Source of the DNA: Streptomyces sp. Act143
GTDB lineage: Bacteria; Actinomycetota; Actinomycetes; Streptomycetales; Streptomycetaceae
Direction of reading: 5' to 3'
DNA: 64,000 bases
NCBI RefSeq assembly: GCF_003143935.1
Contig: NZ_QFRX01000001.1
Location: forward strand, 5,702,643-5,766,642
Numbering within the stretch: the first letter of the stretch is position 1; every line of letters starts with the position of its first letter. The notes beneath the pieces were generated by a model. It saw only the letters and a list, made by a program, of their open reading frames with translations, made no database searches and had not been told where the DNA came from. Both the position numbers and the translations under genes were made by a program. Positions 17,590-25,563 of this stretch are shown here, in pieces.

Positions 17590-18702
17590 ATGGGTTCGCA
17601 CCGCAGAGGCGGGCCGGTGGCTGCGCTGCCCACCGAACGGCCGATGCCCGAGACGCAGTCCCAACGCCCCGTGCGAGACCGCTACTTCGACACGCTCCGG
17701 GCCGTCGCCCTCATCCGCGTCGTCACCTATCACACCTTCGGGTGGGCCTGGTGCGGCATGGTGTTCCCGTCCATGGGGATCATGTTCGGCCTGGCCGGCA
17801 CGCTGATGGCGAAGTCCCTGGAGCGGCCCGCGCTCAAGGTGGTGAAGAGCCGGCTGCGGAGGCTGCTGCCCCCGTTCTGGTTCTGGGGCTTCTTCGTCGT
17901 CCTGGCCATGCTGATCCACGGCTGGATGCCGAGGCACTACAACATCGTCTTCTGGATCGTGCCGTTCGGTGACCCGCCGGGCAACAAATGGGGCGTCCAG
18001 GCCTGGGAGATCCTCTGGTACCTGCGCACATACCTGTGGTTCGTGCTGCTGTCCCCGTTGCTGCTGAAGGTGTTCCGGTGGGCGCGCGTCACGGTGCTGC
18101 TGCTGTCCCTCGTGCCGATCCTGGTCCTCACCTTCGTGTGGGCAGGACCCGAGGGGCGGCTCGGCAGCGAACTGTGGGACTTCTCGACGTACCTCTTCTG
18201 CTGGGTCCTCGGCTTCGCGCACCGCGACGGGGTGCTGGAGCGGCTGCGGCCCGCGGTCGTCGTCGTGCTCTCGCTCGCGGCCGTCGGCTACGGCGGCTGG
18301 TACGCCGTCACCCACCAGGGCGAGGCCGGCACCTACGACCTCGACGAGATCCCGCTCGCGCAGGCCTTCTGGTCGGCCGGGTTCGTGATGCTGCTGTTCT
18401 GGGCCAAGTCGTACTTCGGGATCGACTTCGCCTGGCTGACCCGCTTCAGGCGGCTGGACCGGATCGTCACGATCTTCAACGCGCGAGCCGTGACGATCTA
18501 CCTCTGGCACGAGATCGCCTTGATCCTCGCCGTCCCGCTGATCGACCGGTTCTGGAACGTGCCCGCGTTCGAGGAATACCTGCCGCTGGAGAGCCAGTGG
18601 TTCATGTTCGGCGTCGGCTGGGTGCTGATCGCGGGGTTCGTGCTGGCCTGCGGATGGGTGGAGGACGTGGCGGCGAGGAAGAGGCCGCGGCTCGTGCCAT
18701 GA
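17590..18702 (+). CDS. Membrane acyltransferase, family 3
   Basis: Encodes 370 residues with about ten hydrophobic segments and the N-terminal pattern of acyltransferase-3 proteins (YFDTLRAVALIRVVTYHTFG, with the conserved His). These enzymes O-acylate exported polysaccharides or antibiotics. It begins one base after the synthase stop, so its likely acceptor is the polymer made by the NodB-GT2 fusion. ATG 17644 is an alternative start that would remove an unconserved 18-residue leader. The acyl donor and acceptor are not visible from sequence. Confidence 0.88.
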   Translation: MGSHRRGGPVAALPTERPMPETQSQRPVRDRYFDTLRAVALIRVVTYHTFGWAWCGMVFPSMGIMFGLAGTLMAKSLERPALKVVKSRLRRLLPPFWFWGFFVVLAMLIHGWMPRHYNIVFWIVPFGDPPGNKWGVQAWEILWYLRTYLWFVLLSPLLLKVFRWARVTVLLLSLVPILVLTFVWAGPEGRLGSELWDFSTYLFCWVLGFAHRDGVLERLRPAVVVVLSLAAVGYGGWYAVTHQGEAGTYDLDEIPLAQAFWSAGFVMLLFWAKSYFGIDFAWLTRFRRLDRIVTIFNARAVTIYLWHEIALILAVPLIDRFWNVPAFEEYLPLESQWFMFGVGWVLIAGFVLACGWVEDVAARKRPRLVP

Positions 18703-18724
18703 GGGCGGCTGCAACAATGGGCGC

Positions 18725-19420
18725 GTGACCCGCGCTTCCCTGAACAAGCAGCCGCACGAAGTCGCCTCGATGTTCGACGACGTGGCGGAACGGTACGACC
18801 TGACGAACGACGTGCTGTCGCTCGGGCAGGACCGGGTGTGGCGCAAGGAGGTCGCGAAGGCGGTCGACGCCCGGCCCGCACAGAAGATCCTGGACCTGGC
18901 GGCCGGTACGGCCACCTCGTCCCTGCCCTTCGCGCAGACGGGCGCGTACGTCGTCCCCTGCGACTTCTCGCTCGGCATGCTCCAGGTCGGCAAGAAGAAG
19001 CACCCCTGGCTCCCGCTCACGGCCGGCGACGCGACGAAGCTGCCGTTCAAGGACGGCACCTTCGACGCCGTCACCATCTCCTTCGGGCTGCGCAACGTGC
19101 AGGACTTCGACGCCGGGCTGCGGGAGATGTACCGGGTGACCAAGCCCGGCGGCCGGGTGGTGATCTGCGAGTTCTCGCATCCGACCTGGGCGCCGTTCCG
19201 CACGGTCTACACCGAGTACCTGATGCGCGCCCTGCCGCCGGTCGCCCGCGCGGTCTCCTCGAACCCCGAGGCGTACGTCTACCTCGCCGAGTCGATCCGC
19301 GCCTGGCCCGACCAGGCCGCCCTCGCCGGGCATCTGCAGAAGGCCGGCTGGTCGAAGGTGGCGTGGCGGAATCTGACGGGCGGGGTCGTGGCCCTGCACC
19401 GGGGTTTCAAGCAGGTCTGA
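18725..19420 (+). CDS. ubiE: Demethylmenaquinone C-methyltransferase
   Basis: Encodes 231 residues of a class I SAM methyltransferase that converts demethylmenaquinone to menaquinone. The UbiE/MenG marks are FDDVAERYDLTNDVLSLGQD, the SAM loop LDLAAGTAT, and SFGLRNV followed by FDAGLREMYRVTKPGG. AACAAT at 18713-18718 ends 6 bases before the GTG start, so the mRNA may be leaderless. The last codons (FKQV-stop) are the seed of a 23-base tandem array that follows. It belongs functionally with mqnC, the prenyl reductase and the polyprenyl synthase in this window. Confidence 0.95.
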   Translation: MTRASLNKQPHEVASMFDDVAERYDLTNDVLSLGQDRVWRKEVAKAVDARPAQKILDLAAGTATSSLPFAQTGAYVVPCDFSLGMLQVGKKKHPWLPLTAGDATKLPFKDGTFDAVTISFGLRNVQDFDAGLREMYRVTKPGGRVVICEFSHPTWAPFRTVYTEYLMRALPPVARAVSSNPEAYVYLAESIRAWPDQAALAGHLQKAGWSKVAWRNLTGGVVALHRGFKQV

Positions 19421-19559
19421 CGGCCGGTTTCGAGCAGGTCAGACGGTCGGCCTCAAGCACGTCTGACGGTCGGCTTCGAGCAGAGCTGACGTTCGGCCTC
19501 AAGCAGGTCTGACGGCCGGTTTCCTGCAGGTCTGACGGTCGGCTTCAAGCAGAGCTGAC
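19399..19559. repeat. 23-base tandem array seeded by the ubiE 3' end
   Basis: Seven 23-base units run without gaps: 19399-19421 (end of ubiE including its TGA), 19422-19444, 19445-19467, 19468-19490, 19491-19513, 19514-19536 and 19537-19559. Shared core: GGTTTCAAGCAGGTCTGAC and variants. Units differ at a few positions, so the array is not a recent assembly error. The last unit supplies the stop of the convergent PASTA gene (TCA at 19545-19547). Confidence 0.9.
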
Positions 19560-19883
19560 GGTCACATACGGGTCGCCCGGCTCGTCCAGCTCGCGCTGGA
19601 GGCCGCCGGTGGGAGGCCGGGGGATGCGTGGCTCGCGCACCCCTCCGCCGCCTTCCCCTTCGCCGAAGTCGAACCACACGTAGATCACGGAGTCCCGGGG
19701 CACCTCGGCGTTGGGCTGCGGGTACTGCCGTACGACGTACTCGACCACCGTCCGGTGGAAGTCGGGCCGGTCCGGAGCGTTGAGGAAGAGGCCGGTCGCC
19801 TCGGCCGTCCTGCGCGCGTCCGTGGCCATCAGTCCGACGAGCCGCGGCACGCGCACTTCGGGTGTTTTGGGTGGTATGCGCAA
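19545..19883 (-). CDS. Small PASTA-domain protein
   Basis: Encodes 112 residues from TTG 19883, which has GGGGGTGA just upstream; the longer TTG start at 19943 has no such site. Residues about 13-75 form a PASTA-like module (VPRLVGLMATDARRTAEATG through VVRQYPQPNAEVPRDSVIYV), followed by a Gly-rich linker (GEGEGGGG) and an acidic tail. No membrane segment or signal is visible, unusual for PASTA, which normally binds muropeptides outside the cell. Its last codons lie in the 23-base array, so the C-terminus has probably been reshaped by the repeats. Confidence 0.75.
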   Translation of the reverse strand: MRIPPKTPEVRVPRLVGLMATDARRTAEATGLFLNAPDRPDFHRTVVEYVVRQYPQPNAEVPRDSVIYVWFDFGEGEGGGGVREPRIPRPPTGGLQRELDEPGDPYVTVSSA

Positions 19884-19964
19884 GATGTCACCCCCAGCGG
19901 TATTAGCAGGGTAACCGCCGGGGGTGCCGTCCGGAAGCGGCAAGTGGCGTTCTGTAGCAGTTGG

Positions 19965-20489
19965 TTACTCTGCGTGAGAATTCTTGAGGCTGAGCCGGAA
20001 ACAGAGCGCGTCCTCCGGAAGCCGCGGGTGCGGGAACGTCTCCGCGAGCTCCATGCCGAGGCGCCGGGTCACCGCGACCGAGCGCTCGTTGCCGGGTCTC
20101 ACCATCGCCACCACGCCCGGCACGCCCGCCGTCCGGAGCCGGTCCAGCGTCTCCCGCGCGGCGGCGGTGGCGTACCCCTTGCCCCAGTACGCCCGCCCGA
20201 GCCGCCAGCCGATCTCGATCTCGCCCTTCGGCCCCCACTCCTGCGGCCACGGCTGGGCGCCGGTGAAGCCGATGACCCGGCCGTCCTCGTCGAGCATGGT
20301 CCACAGGCAGAAACCCAGCTCGGCGTCGTGCCGCCGCTGGCGGGCGGTGAGTTCCTCGTAGACGTACAGCTCCGCCGACCGGCCGCCGTGGAACGCCATG
20401 ACGTCCGGGTCGTCGAAGAGCCGGTGCCAGGCGACGGCGTCCTCGTCGGTGGGGACACGCAGGTGTACTACGGGGAGAGCTCGGTTCAC
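19965..20489 (-). CDS. GNAT-family N-acetyltransferase
   Basis: Encodes 174 residues of the RimJ/RimL-like GNAT group. VVHLRVPTDEDAVAWHRLFDDPDV is the usual start, the acetyl-CoA loop region is GWRLGRAYWGKGYATAAARE, and NERSVAVTRRLGME follows as in acyl-acceptor GNATs. GTG 20489 is chosen because the upstream open frame has no family similarity. The substrate (protein N-terminus or small molecule) cannot be told. It is divergent from the prenyl reductase gene. Confidence 0.88.
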   Translation of the reverse strand: MNRALPVVHLRVPTDEDAVAWHRLFDDPDVMAFHGGRSAELYVYEELTARQRRHDAELGFCLWTMLDEDGRVIGFTGAQPWPQEWGPKGEIEIGWRLGRAYWGKGYATAAARETLDRLRTAGVPGVVAMVRPGNERSVAVTRRLGMELAETFPHPRLPEDALCFRLSLKNSHAE

Positions 20490-20586
20490 GGGGCAGCCCT
20501 TCAGCCAGGTGATCAATCGTGCTGAATAGACTGCCCATGTCCAGTGCCGGTCGGCACGCAGATTTCGAACTTGGGGAGATCCCGCC

Positions 20587-21900
20587 GTGACCGCCGTGAC
20601 CGAGCCCCACTCCGAGCCCTTGTCCGAAAACACCGCTGACGTCATCGTCGTCGGCGCGGGGCCGGCCGGCTCCACGACCGCGTACTACCTCGCCAAGGCC
20701 GGTCTCGACGTCCTCCTGCTGGAGAAGACGGCGTTCCCGCGCGAGAAGGTCTGCGGCGACGGCCTCACGCCGCGCGCCACCAAGCAGCTCGTCGCCATGG
20801 GCATCGACATCTCTGAGGAAGCCGGCTGGCTGCGCAACAAGGGCCTGCGCATCATCGGCGGCGGCGTCCGGCTCCAGCTGGACTGGCCGGATCTCGCCTC
20901 CTTCCCGGACTACGGCCTCGTCCGCAAGCGCGACGACTTCGACGAGCAACTCGCCCGGCAGGCCCAGAAGGCGGGCGCCCGGCTGTACGAGCGCTGCAAC
21001 GCCGGCGCCCCGATCATCGACGACCGCACCGGCCGCATCACCGGCGTGCACGCCAAGCTCGGCGAGTCCGGCGAGAAGCGGGAGGTCACCTTCCACGCGC
21101 CGATCGTGGTCGCCGCCGACGGCAACTCCACCCGCCTCTCCCTGGCGATGGGCCTGCACCGCCGCGAGGACCGCCCGATGGGTGTCGCCGTGCGGACGTA
21201 CTTCGAGTCGCCCCGCCACGAGGACGACTACCTGGAGTCCTGGCTGGAACTGTGGGACCGCCGCGGCCCCGGCCCGGACCGCCTCCTCCCCGGCTACGGC
21301 TGGATCTTCGGCATGGGCGACGGCACGTCCAACGTCGGCCTCGGTGTCCTCAACACCTCCGACTCCTTCAAGGAGCTGGACTGGCGCGAGGTGCTGAAAG
21401 CCTGGTGCGCCTCGATGCCGGAGGAGTGGGGCTACACGCCGGAGAACATGACCGGCCCGATCCGCGGCGCCGCCCTCCCCATGGCCTTCAACCGCCAGCC
21501 GCACTACACGCGCGGGCTGCTGCTGGTCGGCGACGCCGGCGGCCTGGTGAACCCGTTCAACGGCGAAGGCATCGCCTACGCCATGGAGTCCGGCCAGATC
21601 GCCGCCGACGTCATCGTCCAGGCCCACGCCCGTCCGACGCCGGCGAGCCGTGAAATGGCGCTGCAGCGTTACCCGCAGGTCCTCAAGGACACCTACGGCG
21701 GCTACTACACGCTGGGCCGCGCCTTCGTGAAGCTCATCGGCAACCCGAAGGTCATGAAGATCGCGACCCAGCGCGGCCTCACCCACCCCTTGCTGATGAA
21801 GTTCACCCTGAAGATGCTCGCGAACCTCACCGACCCGACGGGCGGCGACGCGATGGACCGGATCATCAACGGGCTGAGCAAGGTGGCGCCGAAGGCGTAA
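20587..21900 (+). CDS. Geranylgeranyl reductase-family flavoprotein
   Basis: Encodes 437 residues of an FAD-dependent reductase. Marks are the Rossmann loop VIVVGAGPAGSTTAYYLAKAG, the family motif REKVCGDGLTPRA, and the second FAD motif LLVGDAGGLVNPFNGEGIAYAMESG. In actinobacteria such enzymes (MenJ type) saturate isoprene units of the menaquinone side chain, which fits the mqnC, ubiE and nuo neighbours; action on another polyprenyl lipid is possible. The GTG at 20587 is taken, with an in-frame GTG at 20596 as alternative. The stop abuts the 19-base array shared with def. Confidence 0.9.
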   Translation: MTAVTEPHSEPLSENTADVIVVGAGPAGSTTAYYLAKAGLDVLLLEKTAFPREKVCGDGLTPRATKQLVAMGIDISEEAGWLRNKGLRIIGGGVRLQLDWPDLASFPDYGLVRKRDDFDEQLARQAQKAGARLYERCNAGAPIIDDRTGRITGVHAKLGESGEKREVTFHAPIVVAADGNSTRLSLAMGLHRREDRPMGVAVRTYFESPRHEDDYLESWLELWDRRGPGPDRLLPGYGWIFGMGDGTSNVGLGVLNTSDSFKELDWREVLKAWCASMPEEWGYTPENMTGPIRGAALPMAFNRQPHYTRGLLLVGDAGGLVNPFNGEGIAYAMESGQIAADVIVQAHARPTPASREMALQRYPQVLKDTYGGYYTLGRAFVKLIGNPKVMKIATQRGLTHPLLMKFTLKMLANLTDPTGGDAMDRIINGLSKVAPKA

Positions 21901-21994
21901 CCAGCAGCTCAGAGCCTGGCCGGCTGCTCAGGGCCTTACCGGCTGCTCAGGCCCTCGCCGGCTGCTCAGGGCCTCACTGGCCGCTCAGGGCCTC
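21900..21994. repeat. 19-base tandem array seeded by the def 3' end
   Basis: Five contiguous 19-base units on the minus strand: 21994-21976 (the end of def), 21975-21957, 21956-21938, 21937-21919 and 21918-21900. The unit is GAGGCCCTGAGCAGCCGGC with 1-5 changes. The first copy encodes EALSGQ and the stop TGA spans the unit boundary. The last copy reaches the stop codon of the convergent flavoprotein gene, so repeats fill the whole gap. Confidence 0.9.
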
Positions 21995-22600
21995 GATGTT
22001 GGCGGTCCGGCGGGCGAAGACCTCGTCCCGCCGGTCCGCCACCTGCCGCAGCGCGTCCTTGCGATCCCGCTTGGAGAGCCGGTCCAGGTAGACATGCCCG
22101 TTGCAGTGGTCCGTCTCGTGCTCCAGACACCGGGCGAAGTACCCCGTCCCCTCGATGACGAGCGGCGCCCCGTCCTTGTCGTACCCGCGCACCACGGCCC
22201 GGTCCGGCCGCGGTACGTCCATCACGGCGCCTGGGACGGAGAGGCAGCCCTCGTGGTCGTCGAGGAGCCTGCGCCCGGCCCGGGAGGCGTCGAGCACCGG
22301 GTTGACGATGTGCCCGACGTGCCGGTTGCCGTCGTCGTCCGGGCAGTCGTACACGAACAGCCGCAGATCGACGCCGACCTGGTTCGCCGCGAGCCCGGCC
22401 CCGTCCGCGATGTACATCGTCAGGAACATGTCGTCGATCAGTGCGGCGAGATCCGGCCCGAACTCCGTCACGTCCCGGCACGGCTTGTGCAGGACTTCCT
22501 CGCCGACCTCCGTGATGCGCCGCACCTCTCCGCGCCGGGCGTCGGGCGCGAGGGGCGGATACGAGTCAACCGGCCTGCCTTGTACGAACACGCTGGGCAT
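21974..22600 (-). CDS. def: Peptide deformylase
   Basis: Encodes 208 residues. Deformylase removes the formyl group from nascent N-formylmethionine in the cytosol. Motif 1 is GAGLAANQVG, motif 2 is HEGCLSVPG (metal Cys), and motif 3 is CLEHETDHCNG, where the usual Q before ExDH is replaced by H but the metal HExxH-type residues are intact. An N-terminal extension of about 25 residues precedes the domain, as in other actinobacterial paralogs. The ATG at 22600 is preceded by GAGGAG. The 3' end takes part in a tandem repeat. Confidence 0.95.
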   Translation of the reverse strand: MPSVFVQGRPVDSYPPLAPDARRGEVRRITEVGEEVLHKPCRDVTEFGPDLAALIDDMFLTMYIADGAGLAANQVGVDLRLFVYDCPDDDGNRHVGHIVNPVLDASRAGRRLLDDHEGCLSVPGAVMDVPRPDRAVVRGYDKDGAPLVIEGTGYFARCLEHETDHCNGHVYLDRLSKRDRKDALRQVADRRDEVFARRTANIEALSGQ

Positions 22601-23091
22601 GAGTGCGTTTCTCCTCGGTGTGTGGCTGCTGCGGGCGGTGGGTCATCGGGGTTCCGGCCTCCGGAGCCGGCCCCTCCCCTTCGTCGCCCCTGACAACAGA
22701 ACACACACAGCGGCCCAGGGCCACACCCGCAGACGCTTCCTGGCCGGAACCGGGGGAGTGGCACCGGCCGGAATCGAGGCAGTGACACGGGCCGGCACCG
22801 GATGCGCGGCGGGCGCCCTCGGGTCCCGCACGATGGAGGGTGCCCACGAGTCGGCCCGGTCGGCGGTCAACGCGCTGCCATACACGGATAATTCGGGCGC
22901 CAGGTGGCGTGAGACGCGGAGTTCTTACGGCCGCCCGGAGACAGAGTCCCTGAAGCGGATCGACGAGGCCCGCCACCGGGTGCGCCTGCCCCACACCTTC
23001 GGCCTGGGAAAGTCGTGCGGACGGGCGGAAGGGCCGCTGCCCCCGAGCGGCTGCGGCCCTTCCGACGTTCCGTATGTCCGTACGCCTTTTG
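22601..23091. other. Intergenic region, no gene seen
   Basis: This 491-base gap between def and the NlpC/P60 gene (both minus strand) has open frames on several strands, but none has a ribosome binding site and family-like sequence. It holds the terminator of the NlpC/P60 gene (23027-23063) and presumably the def promoter, which I cannot place. Confidence 0.5.
23027..23063 (-). terminator. Hairpin after the NlpC/P60 gene
   Basis: An 11-base perfect stem, GGAAGGGCCGC (23027-23037) against GCGGCCCTTCC (23053-23063), has a 15-base loop. It lies about 30 bases past the stop of the minus-strand NlpC/P60 gene. Confidence 0.75.
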
Positions 23092-23880
23092 TCAGAGTAC
23101 GCGGACCGCACCCGTCGCCGGGTAGCCCGACAGGTCCTGGATGACGACGCCCTTGGAGGGGTTGGCCGCGTCCAGGTACTGGCCGTTCCCGATGTAGACG
23201 CCCACGTGGTACGCGGAGCCCTTGGCGCCCCAGTAGAGGACGTCGCCGACCTGAAGGTTGGACAGGGAGACGTCGGTGCCGGACATCGACTGGTCCTGGG
23301 AGACGCGCGGCAGATCGACGCCGACCTGCTTGAACGCGGCCTGGACCAGGCCGGAGCAGTCCCACGCGTTGGGGCCGGTGCCGCCCATGACGTAGGCGTC
23401 GCCCACCTGCGCCTTGAGGAAGGCGATGACGGTCGCGACGGAGCCGCTGGCGGGTGCCGAGGCGGTCGTGGACGCGGAGAGGGTGGTGCGCTCCGAGGAA
23501 CGCGAGGCGGCTGCCTCGGCGGCGGCCTTGCGGGCCTCCTCGGCCTTCTTCTTGGCTTCCGCCTTCTTCTTCGCCTCGGCGAGGTCCTTCTTGGCCTCCT
23601 TGGCGGCTGCGGCGGCGGCCGCGTCACGCTCCGCCTCCAGCTCGTAGTTCGCGGCGGCCTGCTGCGTGGCGTCCGCGGACTGGGCGACCTGGGCGGCCAG
23701 GTCGGCCGTGAGCGTGGGCAGTTCGAGCGTCTGCGTGGTCTCGGCGGCGCTCGCCGAGGCCGACGCGCCCGCCGCTGCCATGCTGAGGACGCCACCGGCG
23801 ACTCCGGCGCGCACGGCGAGCGAAGTCGTCGCGCTGCGGCGGGGTTTCCGGTGGCTGCGTATGTGAGCGGTGTGGGACAT
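23092..23880 (-). CDS. Secreted NlpC/P60 peptidoglycan endopeptidase
   Basis: Encodes 262 residues. A basic leader (HIRSHRKPRRS) and hydrophobic stretch form a signal peptide of about 45 residues. An Ala/Lys/Glu-rich coiled coil (about 60-125) follows, then a Ser/Thr linker and the NlpC/P60 domain with catalytic Cys175 in WDCSGLVQAAF and His in YHVGVYIG. Such enzymes cut D-Glu to mDAP bonds in stem peptides during growth or spore germination. GGAGGAG lies about 20 bases before the ATG at 23880, longer than usual, so the exact start is uncertain. The upstream DNA contains large palindromes but no c-di-AMP riboswitch that I can recognise. Confidence 0.92.
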   Translation of the reverse strand: MSHTAHIRSHRKPRRSATTSLAVRAGVAGGVLSMAAAGASASASAAETTQTLELPTLTADLAAQVAQSADATQQAAANYELEAERDAAAAAAAKEAKKDLAEAKKKAEAKKKAEEARKAAAEAAASRSSERTTLSASTTASAPASGSVATVIAFLKAQVGDAYVMGGTGPNAWDCSGLVQAAFKQVGVDLPRVSQDQSMSGTDVSLSNLQVGDVLYWGAKGSAYHVGVYIGNGQYLDAANPSKGVVIQDLSGYPATGAVRVL

Positions 23881-24489
23881 GAGAACAACCGGTATCAGGG
23901 GCTCCTCCATACCTTCAAGAAACGTGTCCTGCGCCACAGTTGTTCATCCAGCCCCTCAAATCCCGGGCGTGGCGACCTTTATTGACGCCGTAACGGACAT
24001 TGCGGGCACGGGGCATCATGGCCGTGATCACGGCCTTTCATCGTTACGTCCGAATTGCCCCGCGCCTACCACCGGTTGGGACCGGTGGCCAAGCCCGCTT
24101 CTCAGAGGTCTCTCATCGATGTGGCAGAGGTCACGCAACGGTTACGGCGGAGCCTGCGTCACGCGCGCGCCCCTCCGGTCACCCGCTCGTGAACGCGCGC
24201 ACGCGTCCACATCGGGAGGCGCGACCCCCTCCCGAGTGTGAATGCCGCGCACTACCAAGGAGGCGCGTCCAGCGCCAATTTGCATGCACGGGAAGTCTCT
24301 TGATATTGAGACGCCCCTTGCCCACCCCCTCCCAACTGCGTCGACGAGTCAAAATGTCACCTCTGGTGATCGCTCGGACGCTTCACGTACGAAGATCACC
24401 GCTCATCCGACTTCATGATCCTTCGTCAGGTGGTGGAGATCACAAAGCTTGTGCAATACCCCGTGTCGCAGATCACAGACCGGCGGGCA

Positions 24490-24495
24490 TAAGAT
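24490..24495 (+). promoter_or_regulatory. Probable -10 element of the nuo promoter
   Basis: TAAGAT at 24490-24495 fits the Streptomyces vegetative -10 element and would start transcription near 24502, giving a leader of about 130 bases before nuoA. No strong -35 is visible, which suggests dependence on an activator; GATCAC copies and a CACAA/TTGTG repeat lie upstream. Confidence 0.5.
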
Positions 24496-24510
24496 GCGGG
24501 TCAGTTGGGC

Positions 24511-24528
24511 TTGTGACCTGCTTCACAT
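24511..24528. promoter_or_regulatory. Rex-like operator upstream of nuoA
   Basis: TTGTGACCTGCTTCACAT is an inverted repeat close to the Rex operator consensus TTGTGAACGCGTTCACAA. Rex is the NADH/NAD+ sensor of Streptomyces that represses respiratory genes. The site lies about 8-25 bases after the predicted start of transcription, where bound Rex would block the polymerase. The core TGTGA-N6-TCACA also fits a Crp site, so Crp is an alternative. Confidence 0.65.
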
Positions 24529-24634
24529 GTTCGCGATCTTCGTCGGGACGGACGAGGCTCGTGGGGCACGCGAGACGGAAGCGAACCCGACGCCATCGCC
24601 AGCAGTCAGTGCCGACTGAGAGGAGCGAGGAGCG

Positions 24635-24994
24635 GTGAACGCGTATGCGCCCATCCTCGTACTGGGAGCCCTCGGGGCAGGCTTTGCGATCTTCTCCGTG
24701 GTCATGGCCACGCTGATCGGTCCGAAGCGGTACAACCGGGCCAAGCTCGAGGCCTACGAGTGCGGGATCGAGCCGACCCCCACGCCGGCCGGCGGCGGGC
24801 GCTTCCCCATCAAGTACTACCTGACGGCGATGCTCTTCATCGTCTTCGACATCGAGATCGTCTTCCTCTACCCCTGGGCCGTCACCTTCGACGCCCTGGG
24901 TGTTTTCGGGCTCGTGGAGATGCTGCTCTTCGTGCTCACCGTCTTCGTCGCGTACGCGTACGTATGGCGGCGCGGCGGCCTGGAATGGGACTGA
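24635..24994 (+). CDS. nuoA: NADH-quinone oxidoreductase subunit A
   Basis: Encodes 119 residues with three membrane helices. The conserved loop YECGIEPTPTPAGGGRFPIK YY region and FDIEIVFLYPW are typical of NuoA, which sits at the junction of the membrane arm and the quinone site. The GTG at 24635 follows GAGGAGCGAGGAG. It is the first gene of a 14-gene operon; the gap to nuoB is 14 bases. Confidence 0.97.
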   Translation: MNAYAPILVLGALGAGFAIFSVVMATLIGPKRYNRAKLEAYECGIEPTPTPAGGGRFPIKYYLTAMLFIVFDIEIVFLYPWAVTFDALGVFGLVEMLLFVLTVFVAYAYVWRRGGLEWD

Positions 24995-25008
24995 GGGGCC
25001 TTTAACTC

Positions 25009-25559
<551 letters not shown>

Positions 25560-25563
<4 letters not shown>

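Larger units (their letters stand above)
23881..24634. promoter_or_regulatory. Divergent control region between NlpC/P60 and nuoA
   Basis: This 754-base gap has no convincing gene. It holds a perfect palindrome GGCCGTGATCACGGCC (24020-24035), a hairpin CCACCGGT/ACCGGTGG with a TGGG loop (24069-24088), an inverted repeat GGTGATC (24365-24371) with GATCACC (24394-24400), and further GATCAC copies at 24438 and 24471. A CACAA/TTGTG inverted repeat lies at 24441-24453 and the nuo promoter and Rex-like site are near 24490-24528. Confidence 0.6.

Noticed and set aside
22566..22650. 26-codon upstream frame overlapping the def start
   Set aside because: It has no ribosome binding site and no unusual codons; nothing supports translation.
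22566..23888. 440-codon minus-strand frame over the NlpC/P60 gene
   Set aside because: It is out of frame with the recognised NlpC/P60 domain and has Arg/Pro/Ser-rich, family-less sequence.
23881..24100. Possible c-di-AMP riboswitch before NlpC/P60
   Set aside because: None of the ordered ydaO motifs seen before the SLT gene occurs here.
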